Source: Pyrenopolyporus hunteri
Taxonomy: Eukaryota; Ascomycota; Sordariomycetes; Xylariales; Hypoxylaceae
Assembly: GCA_902806595.1 (NCBI GenBank)
Contig: CADCXC010000037.1
Span: 2,728,001-2,792,000, forward strand
DNA: 64,000 nucleotides
Reading direction: 5' to 3'
Below, in pieces: positions 11,493-24,078 of the stretch. Position 1 is the first letter of the stretch, and each line of letters begins with the position of its first letter. Below the pieces are notes generated by a model that was not told the origin of the DNA, did not search any database, and saw nothing but the letters and a program-made list of their open reading frames with translations. The position numbers were made by a program, and so were the translations under genes.

Positions 11493-13339
11493 ATGGCTAC
11501 CCTCGACGTCGAGGCCTTACTCGATGCTACCGCCAGCAGTAAGAATGACAAGGAGACTCGGCCCAAGGAGTCCGATGATCGTGTAAAATCCGACCGAAGT
11601 GATCGTAGAGACCGAGAACGCAGCCCTGGTCGAAGACGCGATCGTAGTGGTGATCGCGGACGGCGCGACCGCGGCGACGATAGGGAAGCTACTCCGCGCA
11701 GTGATACGGGTAGCCATAAGAGTAGGCGCAGAAGCCGGAGCCGTGATGATGATCGTCGACACTCACGTCGTCACAGAGGGGGCGATGGAGATTACTACCG
11801 CAGTGGCGGCCGCGGTCGGGACCGCTCTCGCTCGCGATCTCCTCGTCGGCACTACCGTCCACGAGACGACCATCGCGACCGTGATCGCGACCGTGACGAC
11901 CGTGGCCACTATCGGAGCAGGGATGACGACAAGCCCCGAGGAGGGCGCACGCCGAAACGTGATGCCACCCCTCAGCTGACCGAAGACGAGCGAGATCGTC
12001 GTACCGTATTCGTCCAGCAGCTGGCTGCTCGTCTTCGCACCAAGGAACTTAAGGAATTTTTCGAGAAAGTTGGCCCCGTCACCGAGGCCCAGATCGTCAA
12101 AGACCGCATCAGTGGAAGGTCTAAAGGGTAAGCATGACACCGATACGCTCTCACCTAATATTTGCATCGCTAACGAGTTTCCTCAAATAGTGTTGGTTAC
12201 GTTGAATTCAAAAACGAAGAATCCGTCACTGCTGCTCTTCAGCTCACAGGTCACCAACTCCTAGGTATCCCAGTTATAGTTCAACTTACCGAGGCTGAGA
12301 AGAATCGCCAAGTCCGCAATACCGAGGGCTCCGGCTCTCACGCCAATTCGATCCCCTTCCATCGACTCTACGTAGGAAACATACACTTCAGCATCACCGA
12401 ACAGGATTTGCAAAACGTATTTGAACCCTTCGGCGAGCTCGAGTTCGTCCAGCTTCAGAAAGACGATACCGGCCGTAGCCGTGGTTATGGGTTTGTACAG
12501 TATGTTGTCCCATGTTTATTTTAATTGACGCAAACGCTTACCTAGACACCTTAGGTTTCGTGAAGCTGACCAGGCGCGTGAAGCGCTCGAGAAAATGAAC
12601 GGATTCGACCTAGCTGGTCGTCCGATCCGGGTTGGTCTGGGCAACGATAAGTTTACCCCTGAGTCAACTGCCAATATCCTGCAAAGGTTCCAGGGTCAAA
12701 ACCAACCATATCAAGGGTCCGCGTTCTCCGGTGCCGGCGGACGAGGCCCCCAGGCCTCCGGATTCGACCGAGCGGGAGGTCGCGATAACGACAAGGCCAC
12801 CGGCGCCAGCGCTTTAGACGATACCGACGTCGCCGGTGTTAACTTTAACAACTATAGTCGCGATGCATTGATGAGAAAATTGGCCCGCACCGACGAGGCA
12901 TCTAACGGTGGCCGTGATGAGAGACAGATCCTCAAGCCTAAGACAGAGACTAAGCCGTTGCCCGTCAACGTCAACATGGCTAGCCGTTGCGTAGTCCTTC
13001 ACAACATGTTTGACCCAGCTGAGTATGTGCTCCTTCATTTAATTCATTACTTTCCTACCGACGCTAACGCCCAACCACAGAGAAGAAGGTGAATCTTGGA
13101 TCAAGGAACTGGAGGATGACGTTCGACAGGAAGCCGAAGAGAAATATGGCCACGTAGTCCATATTGCGCTCGATCCGAATTCGCAAGGTGACATATACCT
13201 CAAATTCGACAAGGTCCAGGGTGGCGAGAATGCCATCAAAGGCTTGAACGGACGTTATTTCGGTGGACGGATGATTAGCGCTGCGCCTGTTGTGGACGCC
13301 GTCTACAGCAGTTTGTTCTCTCGTACCAAGGCTATTTAA
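11493..13339 (+). CDS. rsd1: CC1/RBM39-type splicing factor with RS domain
   Basis: Exons 11493-12127, 12191-12499, 12555-13022 and 13081-13339 give 556 residues. The first 160 residues are an RS/RD-rich arm. RRM1 has RNP2 VFVQQL, and its RNP1 (SKGVGYVEF) is split by intron 1. RRM2 has RLYVGNIHF and RGYGFVQF, the latter split by intron 2. A C-terminal UHM domain (RCVVLHNMFDP to the end) carries the RYF loop in NGRYFGGR, which binds tryptophan-containing ULM peptides of U2AF and SF3b1. This matches human RBM39/CAPER and S. pombe Rsd1, nuclear splicing factors acting with U2 snRNP and U2AF. I preferred the ATG at 11493 (good context, family-like MATLDVEALLD) to the in-frame ATG at 11430, which lies in a probable leader intron. 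Phases agree at all junctions. Confidence 0.9.
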
Positions 13340-16300
13340 GATACTAATCGTTGGCCCGGCCTCTTCCGTTTTAGGAACCCCATTTGTAAGTCTCCTGCTA
13401 AAATCATGTTACAAGAAAAATCATGTTCTAATCCGAAGTCAAGCATCGTCATGACCGCGATCTCGTCGTGGACTCCAAGCGAAATCAGACTCCGTTCCAT
13501 TCACCTACAATCTTGGTAATCGGCATTTTAAACAGCATCTTCTCCAAAGTCACACGCCGCTTCTTCCCAGTCATGCCGTAGACAACATACTTTTCACGCT
13601 GATTCTACAATAGAACCCCCCTTTCCGAGGAGCATATATCCTCTTACGTCCGCTCTGTTCTGCTGATGTCCGCGTCAAGCCGAACCTCACTCCCAATCGT
13701 CATCGCCGAGTCGGAGAACGTTGGCTGGCGTGCTGACCATAGGATCAAGCTAGGTAATTAGGCGTTGGTAGTACTAAACCATCTGATTATAGATATGAGA
13801 ATTTATTGCTGTTTCGGTGACATTGGTACGGTAACTCCCGGAAGACTGTGATTGTGTCGACTCTGACTCCACCTGTAGATACCTATGGCCTTTTGCGCGG
13901 TGCCGGACGCATCCCAGCCCTCCCAACAGGCCGTTCGGTTCGAGTCCGGGGATGGCACCGAAGACTGTCAAGCTACAATTTTCAACAGGTAATCGCATGT
14001 CCCACGGAGCCCATCGTGTACATAACCAAGGAGTTGAGGTAAATTGCGCTCTAAACCATTCCGTTCAAACCGGTGTTTACTTTCAAGTAGTTAGCCGTGC
14101 AATTGTAATAGTCCAGGAACAAATGGCCAGAGCGCACGGGCTCGATCCATCATGAAGACGAACTCTAGAGGTCAAGCAAAAGCTAAAATCCAATGATCAT
14201 CGACATACGAGGGAGGCATCCGTGCAATATTCGAGTCCCAAGCCGTCAGTCAATGTGTCCGTTTTCTTAGGCCCAATTCTTGTAAGTTCTACGCGTTTCA
14301 CCGTCGGTGTCTCGGGAGTTAATACGATACGCCTGATCGATAATCAGCTCGCTTACCACCGAATCACTTCCACCCGTCATGCTTTACATCTTTACCTCGA
14401 ATAGCAAGACTATTGTTCGCGGATATAGACTTAATATTAAGTGTGTTGCTAATGAAACACTGAACATCGTTTCCACTCGGCACTAAGGAACCGGACCCAG
14501 TGGGAATTACTCTGCTGATATGTTAGGTCTCAGGCCAAAAGACGGCAACTCTTTCAAGTACCATTAATACTAGAGAGGTAGGTCATGTCGCTGCGCTACC
14601 AACGCGTCCCGTTATAAGCCATAAAGATTCAAGTTGTTTGAGAGTGTTTATTCTGTCTTAGCTAATGTCAGAATGACCACTAACCAAAAGGTACTACTCG
14701 TATATGATACTTCATATATCCCTTTTTATGTGATAGGTAGCTAGTAATAAAATAAAAGCTCGAATTTATTCGAACCCCTATACAGAAACCCCAGCCAATT
14801 CATATCACGTGATCTCAGGTCTTGCAGTACCCATTCCACGGGGCCATGGCACCATAGCTGGTTTCTTCTCCCGCTTAATTATTGCATACTGACGTGTTAG
14901 ACTCCTATCGCGTACGTTACAGTTATATTTGTCAGTGATCATAATTATAATCCGTTTTAAGTCTCCTTGGATAAAATCTTGCTAGAGATATCAAGACTCC
15001 AGTTAATCCTTTCCGGGCTCAGTCCCACGGGCGCATCCCTAAATCCGGGGCTCCCTTTTCAAACGCATGCCTAACGATAGCCAATTTGAGAAGAAATCGG
15101 CCATCTGGCTCCCGCTACTCTCTACTCACAAGTAATCCTCGTCATCACGACGAGCCCACGGGCACGGGCACAAGCTCGGACGCCCGGACTTCATAAAGCC
15201 ACCTTCCCCGAACTCCCCGGAGTTATTAGAAGCCACTTCAATCGTGTTTCTTTCGCGTTTCTAGCGGAAATATGTATAACAGATATGATCAAGTATTTAT
15301 GTCGACGGGATTAATACGGCCAGACGAACAGTCTACAGCAAATCCAACGATTATTCCTCAGGAACTCTTTCGGTACATACCGAGGTGGTGAGGTTAGGGA
15401 ACTCAAGAACGCCTCGGAATAGGCTGGACAGCAAGCCACCATCGTGGGCGCCACCCGTAATTCCCACGCCCAATCCCCCAGAACTCCGATCACCTGACTC
15501 AGATCCTGTGCCCATCTATCTTCTTCAGGTACCATCGAAAATTTTCAACCGCGACGAGTTCAGGTAGGTGCCTACCTACATATCCAAGGCACCAGGTGTA
15601 TTCCGGCTTTTAGCTGTTGAGTGCCGATAAGATTTAGGTTCCGCGTCCGATCCGGCTCCTCTCTTCGGGGGTCGTCTGCCCGCCTAACCTAGATGGACCA
15701 GGTGGGTTAGGTGAATAGCAATTTCCTTCCGAGTAAGATATTCGATTTCATAACTTGATGCCTTCGAGTTCCCTTTACTCTTTTTTCTTCTATTTTCACG
15801 AATCCTCGCGAACCAAGGAGCTAGCCAAAGGTGTTAGGAGCCTACAGCTGTAGCCTATTTACTGGCAGATATACTTGGTGGCGCCCTCAGCCCTATTGAG
15901 TCATTATCTACATATGTGACACCCGCACCCGCAAACACTAGGGCGGCTCTATTGTGCCGGAGTCAACTGGGCTAAGATCTATGCGTCCATCCCCATTTAT
16001 ATACGAATACTCCGCATAGGGTGGTTCGTTTATTGGTAATATTAATGTTAGTTCCCATGCTAACGCTTTGACAGGAATTTCTCATGGATAACGAATACTC
16101 TGCTAAAATATCTCAGGCACCTAGTCTTAGCCTGTTAAGTACCAGAGTGCTCATCACCTGAGCCATTTGCCTTAGTCTCAGCTCTCTGTGGAGACTAGTA
16201 TGATCCCTGGGTCTGCTTTATTATCTCCTCTCGCGCACGCGTAGTTGGGGCAGCCGCATTTGAGTTGAGGATGTGCCAACGATCCACTCCGTGGTTGTTC

Positions 16301-17282
16301 ATATCCTTCGGCCTTCCTAATACAGTACATATCCGGGACTATAAGAGGCAATAGGGAAATACTTCACCTATGGTGGAAATTAGATACATTACCAATGTTG
16401 AACCGGGTGGGTTAGAGGTATGTTGATATAACCCCTATTATCTACCTAGGTACGTATAATCTCAGTCCCACCCTACCAATAGAGCTGGCAGTTGTCAATA
16501 CTCTATCATCGCACACGTCTCTCTTTATAGCATACCGTTGGTTATTGGTACCCTTTCTTATGCTCCCTTCATGCAGCTTTGACGGCTTCTTTTGGAACAT
16601 AACTCTTCTCTGTGCCTAATACAGCCATCCTCATATGAATCAGCTGCTAATTGTACGCTAGCAAATCTTGTATATCGATGTTCCGCTATATCAATCCTCT
16701 AGATGTTCCCTGTTTAGCTATCATTATGTGACCAATAAAGGCCTGGCTTCTGGTTCTTCTGTCAACTCAGGGTCTCGCCATCATCTACATGAGATGCTAT
16801 ATTAGTATCCTTATCTACTAAGGGCTTAATATTCTTCTCAGTTGGGGCAATACTTCGCCACTGGCTTTATCCGCCTCTGAGGAAGAGGAGCTCTTCACAG
16901 TTTATACTCGTGTTTAGTCGGTGACCGACCTGTTCCTTAACCACGGGTTAACGCTCATGTTCGATGTTATTATAGCTTGAGGGTAAAGATCCGCCAAAGG
17001 ACCGGGTTGCGGTGAAGGACTACAGTGTCTAAGCTGCTCATGCTCTCAGTTTCCCACATGTCGATGAGCACATCGAACTATGCCCGGCTATACTCGTCGG
17101 TTTCGAACCTTAGGGCTACTAGGGCAGGCACACTGTTGCAGTCGCCCCGGATTCCAGAACATCGATGAGGCTCTTGCCCCCCTGGGTATTTGCCAGGTTA
17201 CCATCGTCAATGGGACTTCTAAGTAGTTCTCTGCTTAGTCGTCCCCTGGATCCTCTTTTGGTACGGGAGACTAGCAGGCAAA

Positions 17283-17480
17283 TTTTATCCCCCTCCATTT
17301 TTTCGAAATTTGTTTACCCTAATCTCTTCACACACATATTTCCCCATCCTCCTCAACCCTCTCCTCTTCACCCCATTTCCCATCAACTTCAACATCTTTT
17401 CCCACACCACATTTCCTCCAAGTTACTCCCAACTCCCAACACTCTTCCCAGATTCTTCACTATTCTCTATTCTCTATTGC
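17283..17480 (+). promoter_or_regulatory. Long pyrimidine-rich tract
   Basis: The plus strand is dominated by C, T and A, with repeated TTCCC, CTCTTC and CACAC words and very few G. Tracts like this mark promoters and transcribed leaders in filamentous fungi, but the next coding start is 2 kb away at 19420, so it may belong to an unannotated transcript or a distant promoter. Confidence 0.35.
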
Positions 17481-18423
17481 CCTGTTCACCTTGCAGGCTT
17501 TCTTCTTTCGTCTATTGGGGTAGGCTTTCAAAGTCTGCCCTCTTGTTTACCTGCACAGGTGATCTGTGCCTTTAAACACGTAAACAAGACACGCATCTAC
17601 TGCCACACACCTCTACCATTCTTCCTACTATTCACATCTTCTTCACACACATCTGCCTCACAAGCATCTCTTTCACCCACACCTTTGCCTCTCTCGTTAT
17701 CTCCCTCGGTAGTAGAGCTACTAGGCGGTACGGTACAAACATAGTATCTCAATCTGCCTCACTAGGTAAGTAGGGCGGTTGCCTCTGACCCTCGATTACC
17801 CCTCTCGTCCGAACTCGAGTATAATTCGGTTTATTTTTACTAATCGAACCGACTGGCAGCACAGCACTTTTCACACAGGTCTATATAAAGACCCAGGAAA
17901 TTCTCTCTTTTCTTTTCCTTCAGGTGAGTAGACCACCCACCTACCTTGGCCAATATTTTCATCAATTGCCATACCCGAGATACCACTCCGGTAGCAGCTC
18001 CATTCGCACCTCGTTGAAGAAGCATATTATTAACTCGAAGGCGGGTGTATATGAGTATATCGTATCACCTTCCCTTATCCTTCACTGCTAACGTCAATCT
18101 CAATACGCTTGTAGGTTGTTCATCAACCTCTAGTACAGCTCTACCAGTAAGTAAATCTCTTGCCCCCCTCAGAACACCTTATTGCCTGCTTGGATCCTCC
18201 TGGAGAGTCCTCGGCTTTTCGGAAGCATTCATTATTACTTTCTTCCTGATCGCATATTTATTAACTCCCAAGTACTATGAAGCGAATGCTCAAGCTAATA
18301 TGATACTATAGAAGGGTCAGAGTCTACGTCACTGTTTTTGGCTGTACAGCCATTAGCTACGCCTATAGGCCTTTTACTTGAAGTGGCATCTAACATGCCT
18401 CGAAACCGGTAAGTGATGTTTAT

Positions 18424-18475
18424 TCATCTCATCTCATTTCATTTCATTTCGTTTCATTTCATCTATTCATTCATC
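18424..18475. repeat. TTTCA-type pentamer microsatellite
   Basis: There are about ten imperfect copies of a CATCT/CATTT pentamer in a row. It is simple-sequence DNA with no coding role visible. Confidence 0.75.
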
Positions 18476-19419
18476 CCCCTCACTTTTCTTTCTCGGACGC
18501 TTGGTTCGTTTCTACGAAGGCCCATACGGGGGCAGAGCATCACGTGGTATATCGTGCTACCCTACTTACCCGTACTTGGTTGAACGGCCACTCGAGCGAC
18601 TCGCTAGTGGACCCCCCCAAACGACAGAGCAAATATTATAGCGGCAAGGGATGTCACTCACATATGGCTACCCCCTACCCCGTTGTAACCCGCCTGACTT
18701 TGGGTAAGGGAACGCCATCCGTGTCGGGTCGGTGTTGGCGCGTCCGGAAGCGAAGGGGAGGTCCGAAAGCTCGCCGAAATCTCGGTACCGGTCTTATTCG
18801 CGTATCCGCATATTTCCGATTGCCAAGATAGAGGTCTGTCGGCTACCTACAAACGGGAAGCACCGGAGCTGAGGCCGGCCCAGCTACGGCAAGAGACGCT
18901 TCCTCGCACCTTCCCGAGCAAGCACTCCGGGGACCACTCCGGCGTGACCAACCCGACCGGATGTCAAACCTCCCCCCTTCCCTCTGCATCCGTCTTTCCT
19001 CTTTTTCAGACCTACTACGCGGACATCGGCTTGGACGGACAAGTGCGATACGTCCTCAGGCACGTCTTTTTTGCAATTCTCGTCCTAGTATCCAGTTTTA
19101 TCGACACTTGGACACTGTGAGATTGTGACACTAGGACGCTCTGCCATTTCCAAACAATTTCCCTCCCACCACCTCTACCATTTTCCATCTTCCATCCACC
19201 CGTCTCCCACCCTTCTCTGCTTCTCAATTTCTTCCCACAAAACACAACACAGAATACACATTCCCCAACCCAAAACCTTCAACCATAATCCTGACTTCAC
19301 ACTCATGGTCCCCTCCCCCTACCATAATTGTCCCTTCTACCTTACCACCTTTATCCTCTCAGAGGATTGAACCGGCCATTGGCGTGTCATATACCCTGCT
19401 GGGTAGACAATTGGCGGCA

Positions 19420-22014
19420 ATGTCTAGCTGGAATTTATACGATGCCGCTGCCTATGCGTTTTCAACAGTCGCAGGCGCAACCATAGTTGCGGAGATTCTG
19501 AAGGCTGACAGGTTAGTTAGACAACGTGAGCAGGGAGGCGGCGCCCAGCAGGAGGCTGGCCCGTCTACGCCCACCCGCAAGGGCAAAGAGGTTTTGCGAC
19601 CCATGCTCGAGGACTATGAGCCTAAGTCATCCCCTGCCAAGGCTAAGGAATCTGAAATGCCCACGGCCAAAGGTAAGGAGCCTGCAAAGAGCCCCGATAT
19701 CGAAATTGATGAGGAGTTGGAACTCCTCAATGCCTCTGGTGCGTTCGGCAACCACATTGGCTCGGGCATGATGCAGCCTCCCGTCCCTCAATCTATTGCC
19801 CCTACGAGCTACCCTCACAGTCGAGCCGTTTCGTCCCGACATGGCTCCTCGCACCCCACGGGTCCCCGAGGCTCTCTCTCGAGCGGCACCTCTAGCGCTC
19901 CCACCGGCAATTCGGGCTGGAAGTCGATGGAGGCTAAAAAGCCCATCGAAGAAGAAGTAAGTCTTAGTAACCTATGTTACCCATAACCCTCATCGTCCGA
20001 CTTGGGAATGCTAACCGCCGGTGATAGGAGTCTATTCGTATGCATAGAGTCATCCACCAGCGTATTTTGGCGTGCAACAACTTCATTGGCAAAGCCCCCG
20101 GCGCCCCGGCTAACATCATCGAGAAGCACCAACTGATGTCAAATGAGATGGGACAGCTTGTCACTTCGCTAGTCAACAATCTTCTCTCGGAGCGAAACCG
20201 GGCTAGACGTGATTGCCAGGCGAGTGATGAAAAGCTGACGCAGGCACTCCGCAACGAGAACATGGCCCTGGTCGATCTCAAGAAACTCCGAGAGGATCTG
20301 GAGCGAGCGCAGAGCCGTGAGGATGCTCTCAACAAGGAGGTGAACGAGTGGAAGGTCCGCGCTGAGGCCATGGAGCTTCAATACGGCAAGCTCGAGGAGA
20401 CCACTGTTCGCTTCCGAGACCATCACGTCGACATGACCGAGCAGTGGAACAGGTTGGAAGAGGTCCAGTTCAAGCGTGTTCAGGTAAGTCTTAAGCGTGG
20501 GGTAACCGTGCATCTCTATTCAAATCACTAATTATATCTCCTCAATACAGGGACTCGAAGGCGAGATCAAGCAACTACGAACTCGGAATGTCGAGCTCGC
20601 TAACTTGTGTGGCCTGGACCCTGACCTTGAATCGAGCCCCAAGGCGGAATTCCCTTCGCCGTCCATCCCGGAGTCTCACTACAACAACAACGTCCGTTCG
20701 TTGCTCCACAATAACGGCTTGGACACCAAGACTACGGAGGACTTGATCGCAGTTCTCAAGGCACATACGACGAGAGAGAAGGTCACCGAGAAGGAGACTG
20801 AGAAGGAAGCTGAGAAGGAGACCGAGAGAGACGACGAGAAGGACGATGAGAAGGACGATGAGAAGCATGCAGGACCGTCATCTTTCAAGCCGAATCCTGA
20901 AGCGCCGGCATGGGCCCCTTCTAAAGCGCCGAAAGCGCCGAAGGCACCGAAGACACCTCAGGGGCGTCGCAAAGTATCCATTGTGTCTCCGCCGACCTCC
21001 TCCCCGGGCTCCCCGGGCTCCCCTACGGGCGGCCCATCTAACTGGCCTGCCCTTCTCAAGCGTGAGGCTGCCAAGAGAGACAAAGCCAACACCGCTGTTG
21101 TGAAAAAGCAGCATGCAGGCCCTATGAATGGCAAGAAGCGCGGCCGAGACACGACTATCGCCCGTCACAAGACCCACTGGACCTTAACCGACATCCAGAA
21201 CGGAATTGACCATCTCATCGGCCTTACCAAAGGATATGTTGTCAACTGTCATTCCAAGCCTGGTGAAGAACCCAAGGTGCCCGATATGACTCTAGAGCGA
21301 CGGGAGCCCGCCACATGGAACTATCTTCTCAACTTGGCTTACCCGAACCCGTCCCAAGCCAAGAACCACCTGATGTTCCTCCTCGGCGTCCCCTCGTACC
21401 GACCGTACATCATCATGCGTATTACGCTTGACTACTTGGTTAAGAAGATCATTTCGCCGCAGGTGTTCCTAGGCTTCGACCGTGCGCACGACAACCACCT
21501 CGCCGCGCTGCAAGACGGCATCGCAGCTATGATCCAGCAGGGCGCGCGAGTCGCCGACCAGGACCGACAGCGCGCCGTCAACGAGCACGCCCGCCTCATC
21601 GAGCACGCGCTGAAGCAGGACGCCATGGCGCAGTTCAAGCAGGAGACGATCGAGCGCCACGCCAACATGATGGCCATCATCCTGCAGCCCATGCGCTCGA
21701 GCTCGGTGACGGACGAGGAGGCCCTCAAGGCCCTGCGCATCATCGTGTCGGTGGCCTGGGAGATCAGCACCAAGGTGTGGATGTCGGGCATCACCATCCA
21801 CTACATGTTCCCCGAGTGCGCGTCCAAGTACTCCAGCGCCACGATGGAGGCCCTCAACGGCCCGCACATGGCCCCCACCCCCGAGGATCTCCAGTACTCC
21901 CAGACCCGCGTGTCCTTCGTCGTCTCCCCGCTCCTGTCGATCCGCGACGACCGCACCACCGAGGCCACCGAGAAGACCGCTGTGAAGAGGGCCCAGGTGC
22001 TCGTCATGAAATAA
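19420..22014 (+). CDS. Coiled-coil protein of unknown function
   Basis: Exons 19420-19956, 20028-20483 and 20551-22014 give 818 residues. Both introns are phase 0 with GTAAGT donors. I do not recognise the family. Residues about 5-30 are mildly hydrophobic and alanine-rich, followed by a Pro/Ser/Lys-rich disordered stretch. Exon 2 and the start of exon 3 are heptad-like, with many E, K, R and L (a coiled coil of roughly 150 residues). A charged EKE/DDEKDDEK repeat then leads to a proline- and lysine-rich linker. The final 300 residues look globular and helical, with no motif I can name. The start at 19420 is the first ATG of the open frame. GC content rises markedly toward the 3' end of the last exon. 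The coding status is firm; a structural or scaffolding role would only be a guess from the coiled coil. Confidence 0.8.
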
Positions 22015-22404
22015 GCGCAGACATATCGATTACTTTTCCCGACGCGAGGGCCGCTAGAGATTGGCCCTCGACTTGCCGTACCCCGCGATGGTACGGCCCC
22101 CCTATTTAGCAGATGCGTTCCTTCGATACACATGAAGGCGTTGGAATGCATTGGCCTGTGACGAGCCACTGCCGCGGTTCTTATTCTTTTCATTCGGCGG
22201 CCCTGGACCATAGCCTTTTCTTATGTGGTGTCCTTACGTATTATTCATCCGGACATCGGATTCCGGATGAGAGGTTTCTTTTCTTCTTCTTTTCCTTTCG
22301 ATACCCTTGGACCACAAACTTTTCTTAGGTTGGGTCCTCCTCTTTTCCTTCTTCGGTTCTCGTCTGGACGACGACATACTCCGGATGGATTTTTCCTTTT
22401 CGTC

Positions 22405-22426
22405 TTCTTTCTTTCTTTCTTTCTTT
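22405..22426. repeat. CTTT microsatellite
   Basis: About five tandem copies of the tetramer CTTT, non-coding. Confidence 0.8.
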
Positions 22427-22463
22427 TCGACGTCGCCGCACTTTTAGGCCGGGGACACATAAG

Positions 22464-22492
22464 TACGATACGATACGATACGATACGATACG
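22464..22492. repeat. TACGA pentamer microsatellite
   Basis: Almost six perfect tandem copies of TACGA, 29 bases in all. No coding frame covers it. Confidence 0.85.
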
Positions 22493-24078
22493 TGGTCTCA
22501 AGGTCATAGTTATTGGTGAAACAACTTTTCACTTTTGTCCCTCGGCCATACCGCGAGGGATTTGGCGCCTACTTGGCGTCTTTAGTTCTTCTCTTCGGCG
22601 AGAGAGGGGATTTGACATGCAAACATTAGGATTTGCGATACTTTCTTCGGCCTGGATGCACGCACGATAGTTATACCCTTCTAAGTTTCGATTCTGTTTT
22701 CGGTTCGATTCTAGTCAGGGTTCTGGATTACTTTGACGGCTCGACCCAGACGAGCAATACTTACTTATTCTTTTCTCGCGCGCCACTGCCGGCACAGTAT
22801 AGGCAATTATTTTCTCCGGCTTTGGTGGAATGATATTACAACATTCAATTCATTGGGCACCATGTTGCGTCTTTCTCTGTTCCTCGCCCTGGCCAATCAT
22901 CACAGAGATACGCAACGGCATCGACTTGTCCCGGAGCCTCGACCGATGAGGCTATTCACTGGTTTCCGATTTTTCTACGGGCGATTTCTCTTCGTTACTT
23001 TTGTGTTCTTGTAACACATAAGTCTTTTTTCTACTTGCATTTCCCGGTGGTTGGTGGTGGATCTTTGCATTTGCACGGTGGTTTTACGGAATGGGCGAGG
23101 AAAAAATAAAAAAAAGGGTTGAGGTGAGGAGGATAATTTGATTTCGGGTGGAGTTCGCTTCGTTTCTTTCTCTTCTGTGGCGGTTTGCGCAGCTTGATGG
23201 GTGGATGGACAAGTTAGGGCGATGGATATCACTTGGTCTCCTGCCGGCTCTGGCGATGGTTTACTCCGTTAGTCAGTCAACAACTCCTGCCAAACGAGTT
23301 GATTTGTACCAGTGCTTTCATAGGATGACCATAGTGATCAACGGATCATGAGTCTTACAATTCTCTTCTCTTGATCGGTGTCGTAGTATGACTGACCTCT
23401 CTAGGGCTCGTAGACCGTAATCTATATGCTCGTATCAGCGGCATAGTTATTCTCGCGTAAGGGAATCGTAAATACAGGGTGTAGCGGACGGGCAACTAGG
23501 CTACAAAACCGGCAAGGTCACACGTGGAGATTGAAGCCTGCGTCTTCTATAAACAGTATATTGAGATAAGTACAGTGAGGAGTTAGAGTGCTGTAACATA
23601 AGAGATCGTATCTCCAGGGTCCAAGTGGGATACCTAACCCTGTACCCAGGTATAACTAATCCCCGCGTTCTTCTCCCTCTCCTTTTTTGTGTTTGGCCGC
23701 CCCTTACCCCCTTGATATTTGCGTGGGCATTGTCGTCTCTATGAGTATGTCTAATAATACACAGATGGAGAAGGGAATTTAAAAATACAAGCTTTGCTGT
23801 ATCGCGCTCGGCACCTAGACCGGCTAAGGTTCATCTCTCCCGGAAGTGCTGTGTTCCTTGCCGCGAGAGTATTCCTGCCTTTTTTTTCTCTATATTTTCT
23901 TTTTTTCTAGAGAAAAATGGGGTATGAAGAAAAGGGGTGACGATAGTAATGAAAAGAGAAGTGAGCTGAGAAGAGAAACATGAGAAATAAATGCGAGGAC
24001 CTCTCCTTCCTTAGAGAAATGGCCCGGTAGCGTAGATAGTTGCTACCCATATATGCATTCTCCCAATTCATCCCCCCT

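Larger units (their letters stand above)
13340..19419. other. 6-kb gene-poor interval
   Basis: No convincing coding region on either strand: open frames are short, lack family-like sequence and do not join through plausible introns. 13340-17150 is mixed-composition, stop-dense sequence with scattered TAGGTAC-type words. 17283-17480 and 17600-17700 are strongly pyrimidine-rich. 18424-18475 is a pentamer repeat. 18540-18970 is more GC-rich with a 95-codon open frame that I could not assign. 19140-19370 is CT/CA-rich, the likely leader of the gene at 19420. The interval could hold a long non-coding transcript or an old decayed element. Confidence 0.4.
22045..22560. repeat. Series of perfect hairpins downstream of the coiled-coil gene
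   Basis: Perfect stems: 22045-22052 with 22063-22070 (8 bp, 10-base loop); 22075-22082 with 22090-22097 (8 bp, 7-base loop); 22245-22252 with 22263-22270 (8 bp, 10-base loop); 22538-22544 with 22554-22560 (7 bp, 9-base loop). The stem sequences are unrelated, so what is shared is the fold rather than the sequence. The first begins 31 bases after the stop codon and probably lies in the 3' UTR. Confidence 0.6.
22015..24078. other. Convergent intergenic region
   Basis: About 2 kb lie between the stops of two convergent genes. No gene was recognised. The left third carries the hairpin series at 22045-22560 and two microsatellites. 22630-23020 is T-rich with short open frames of no recognisable family. 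A pyrimidine-rich run is at 23880-23910. Confidence 0.4.

Noticed and set aside
13900..13990. tRNA-like T-arm word GGTTCGAGTCC
   Set aside because: The flanking bases do not form a T-stem or an acceptor stem, so no tRNA can be supported.
18544..18831. 95-codon plus-strand frame
   Set aside because: It begins at GTG, is basic and low in hydrophobic residues, and has no recognisable family or splice partner.
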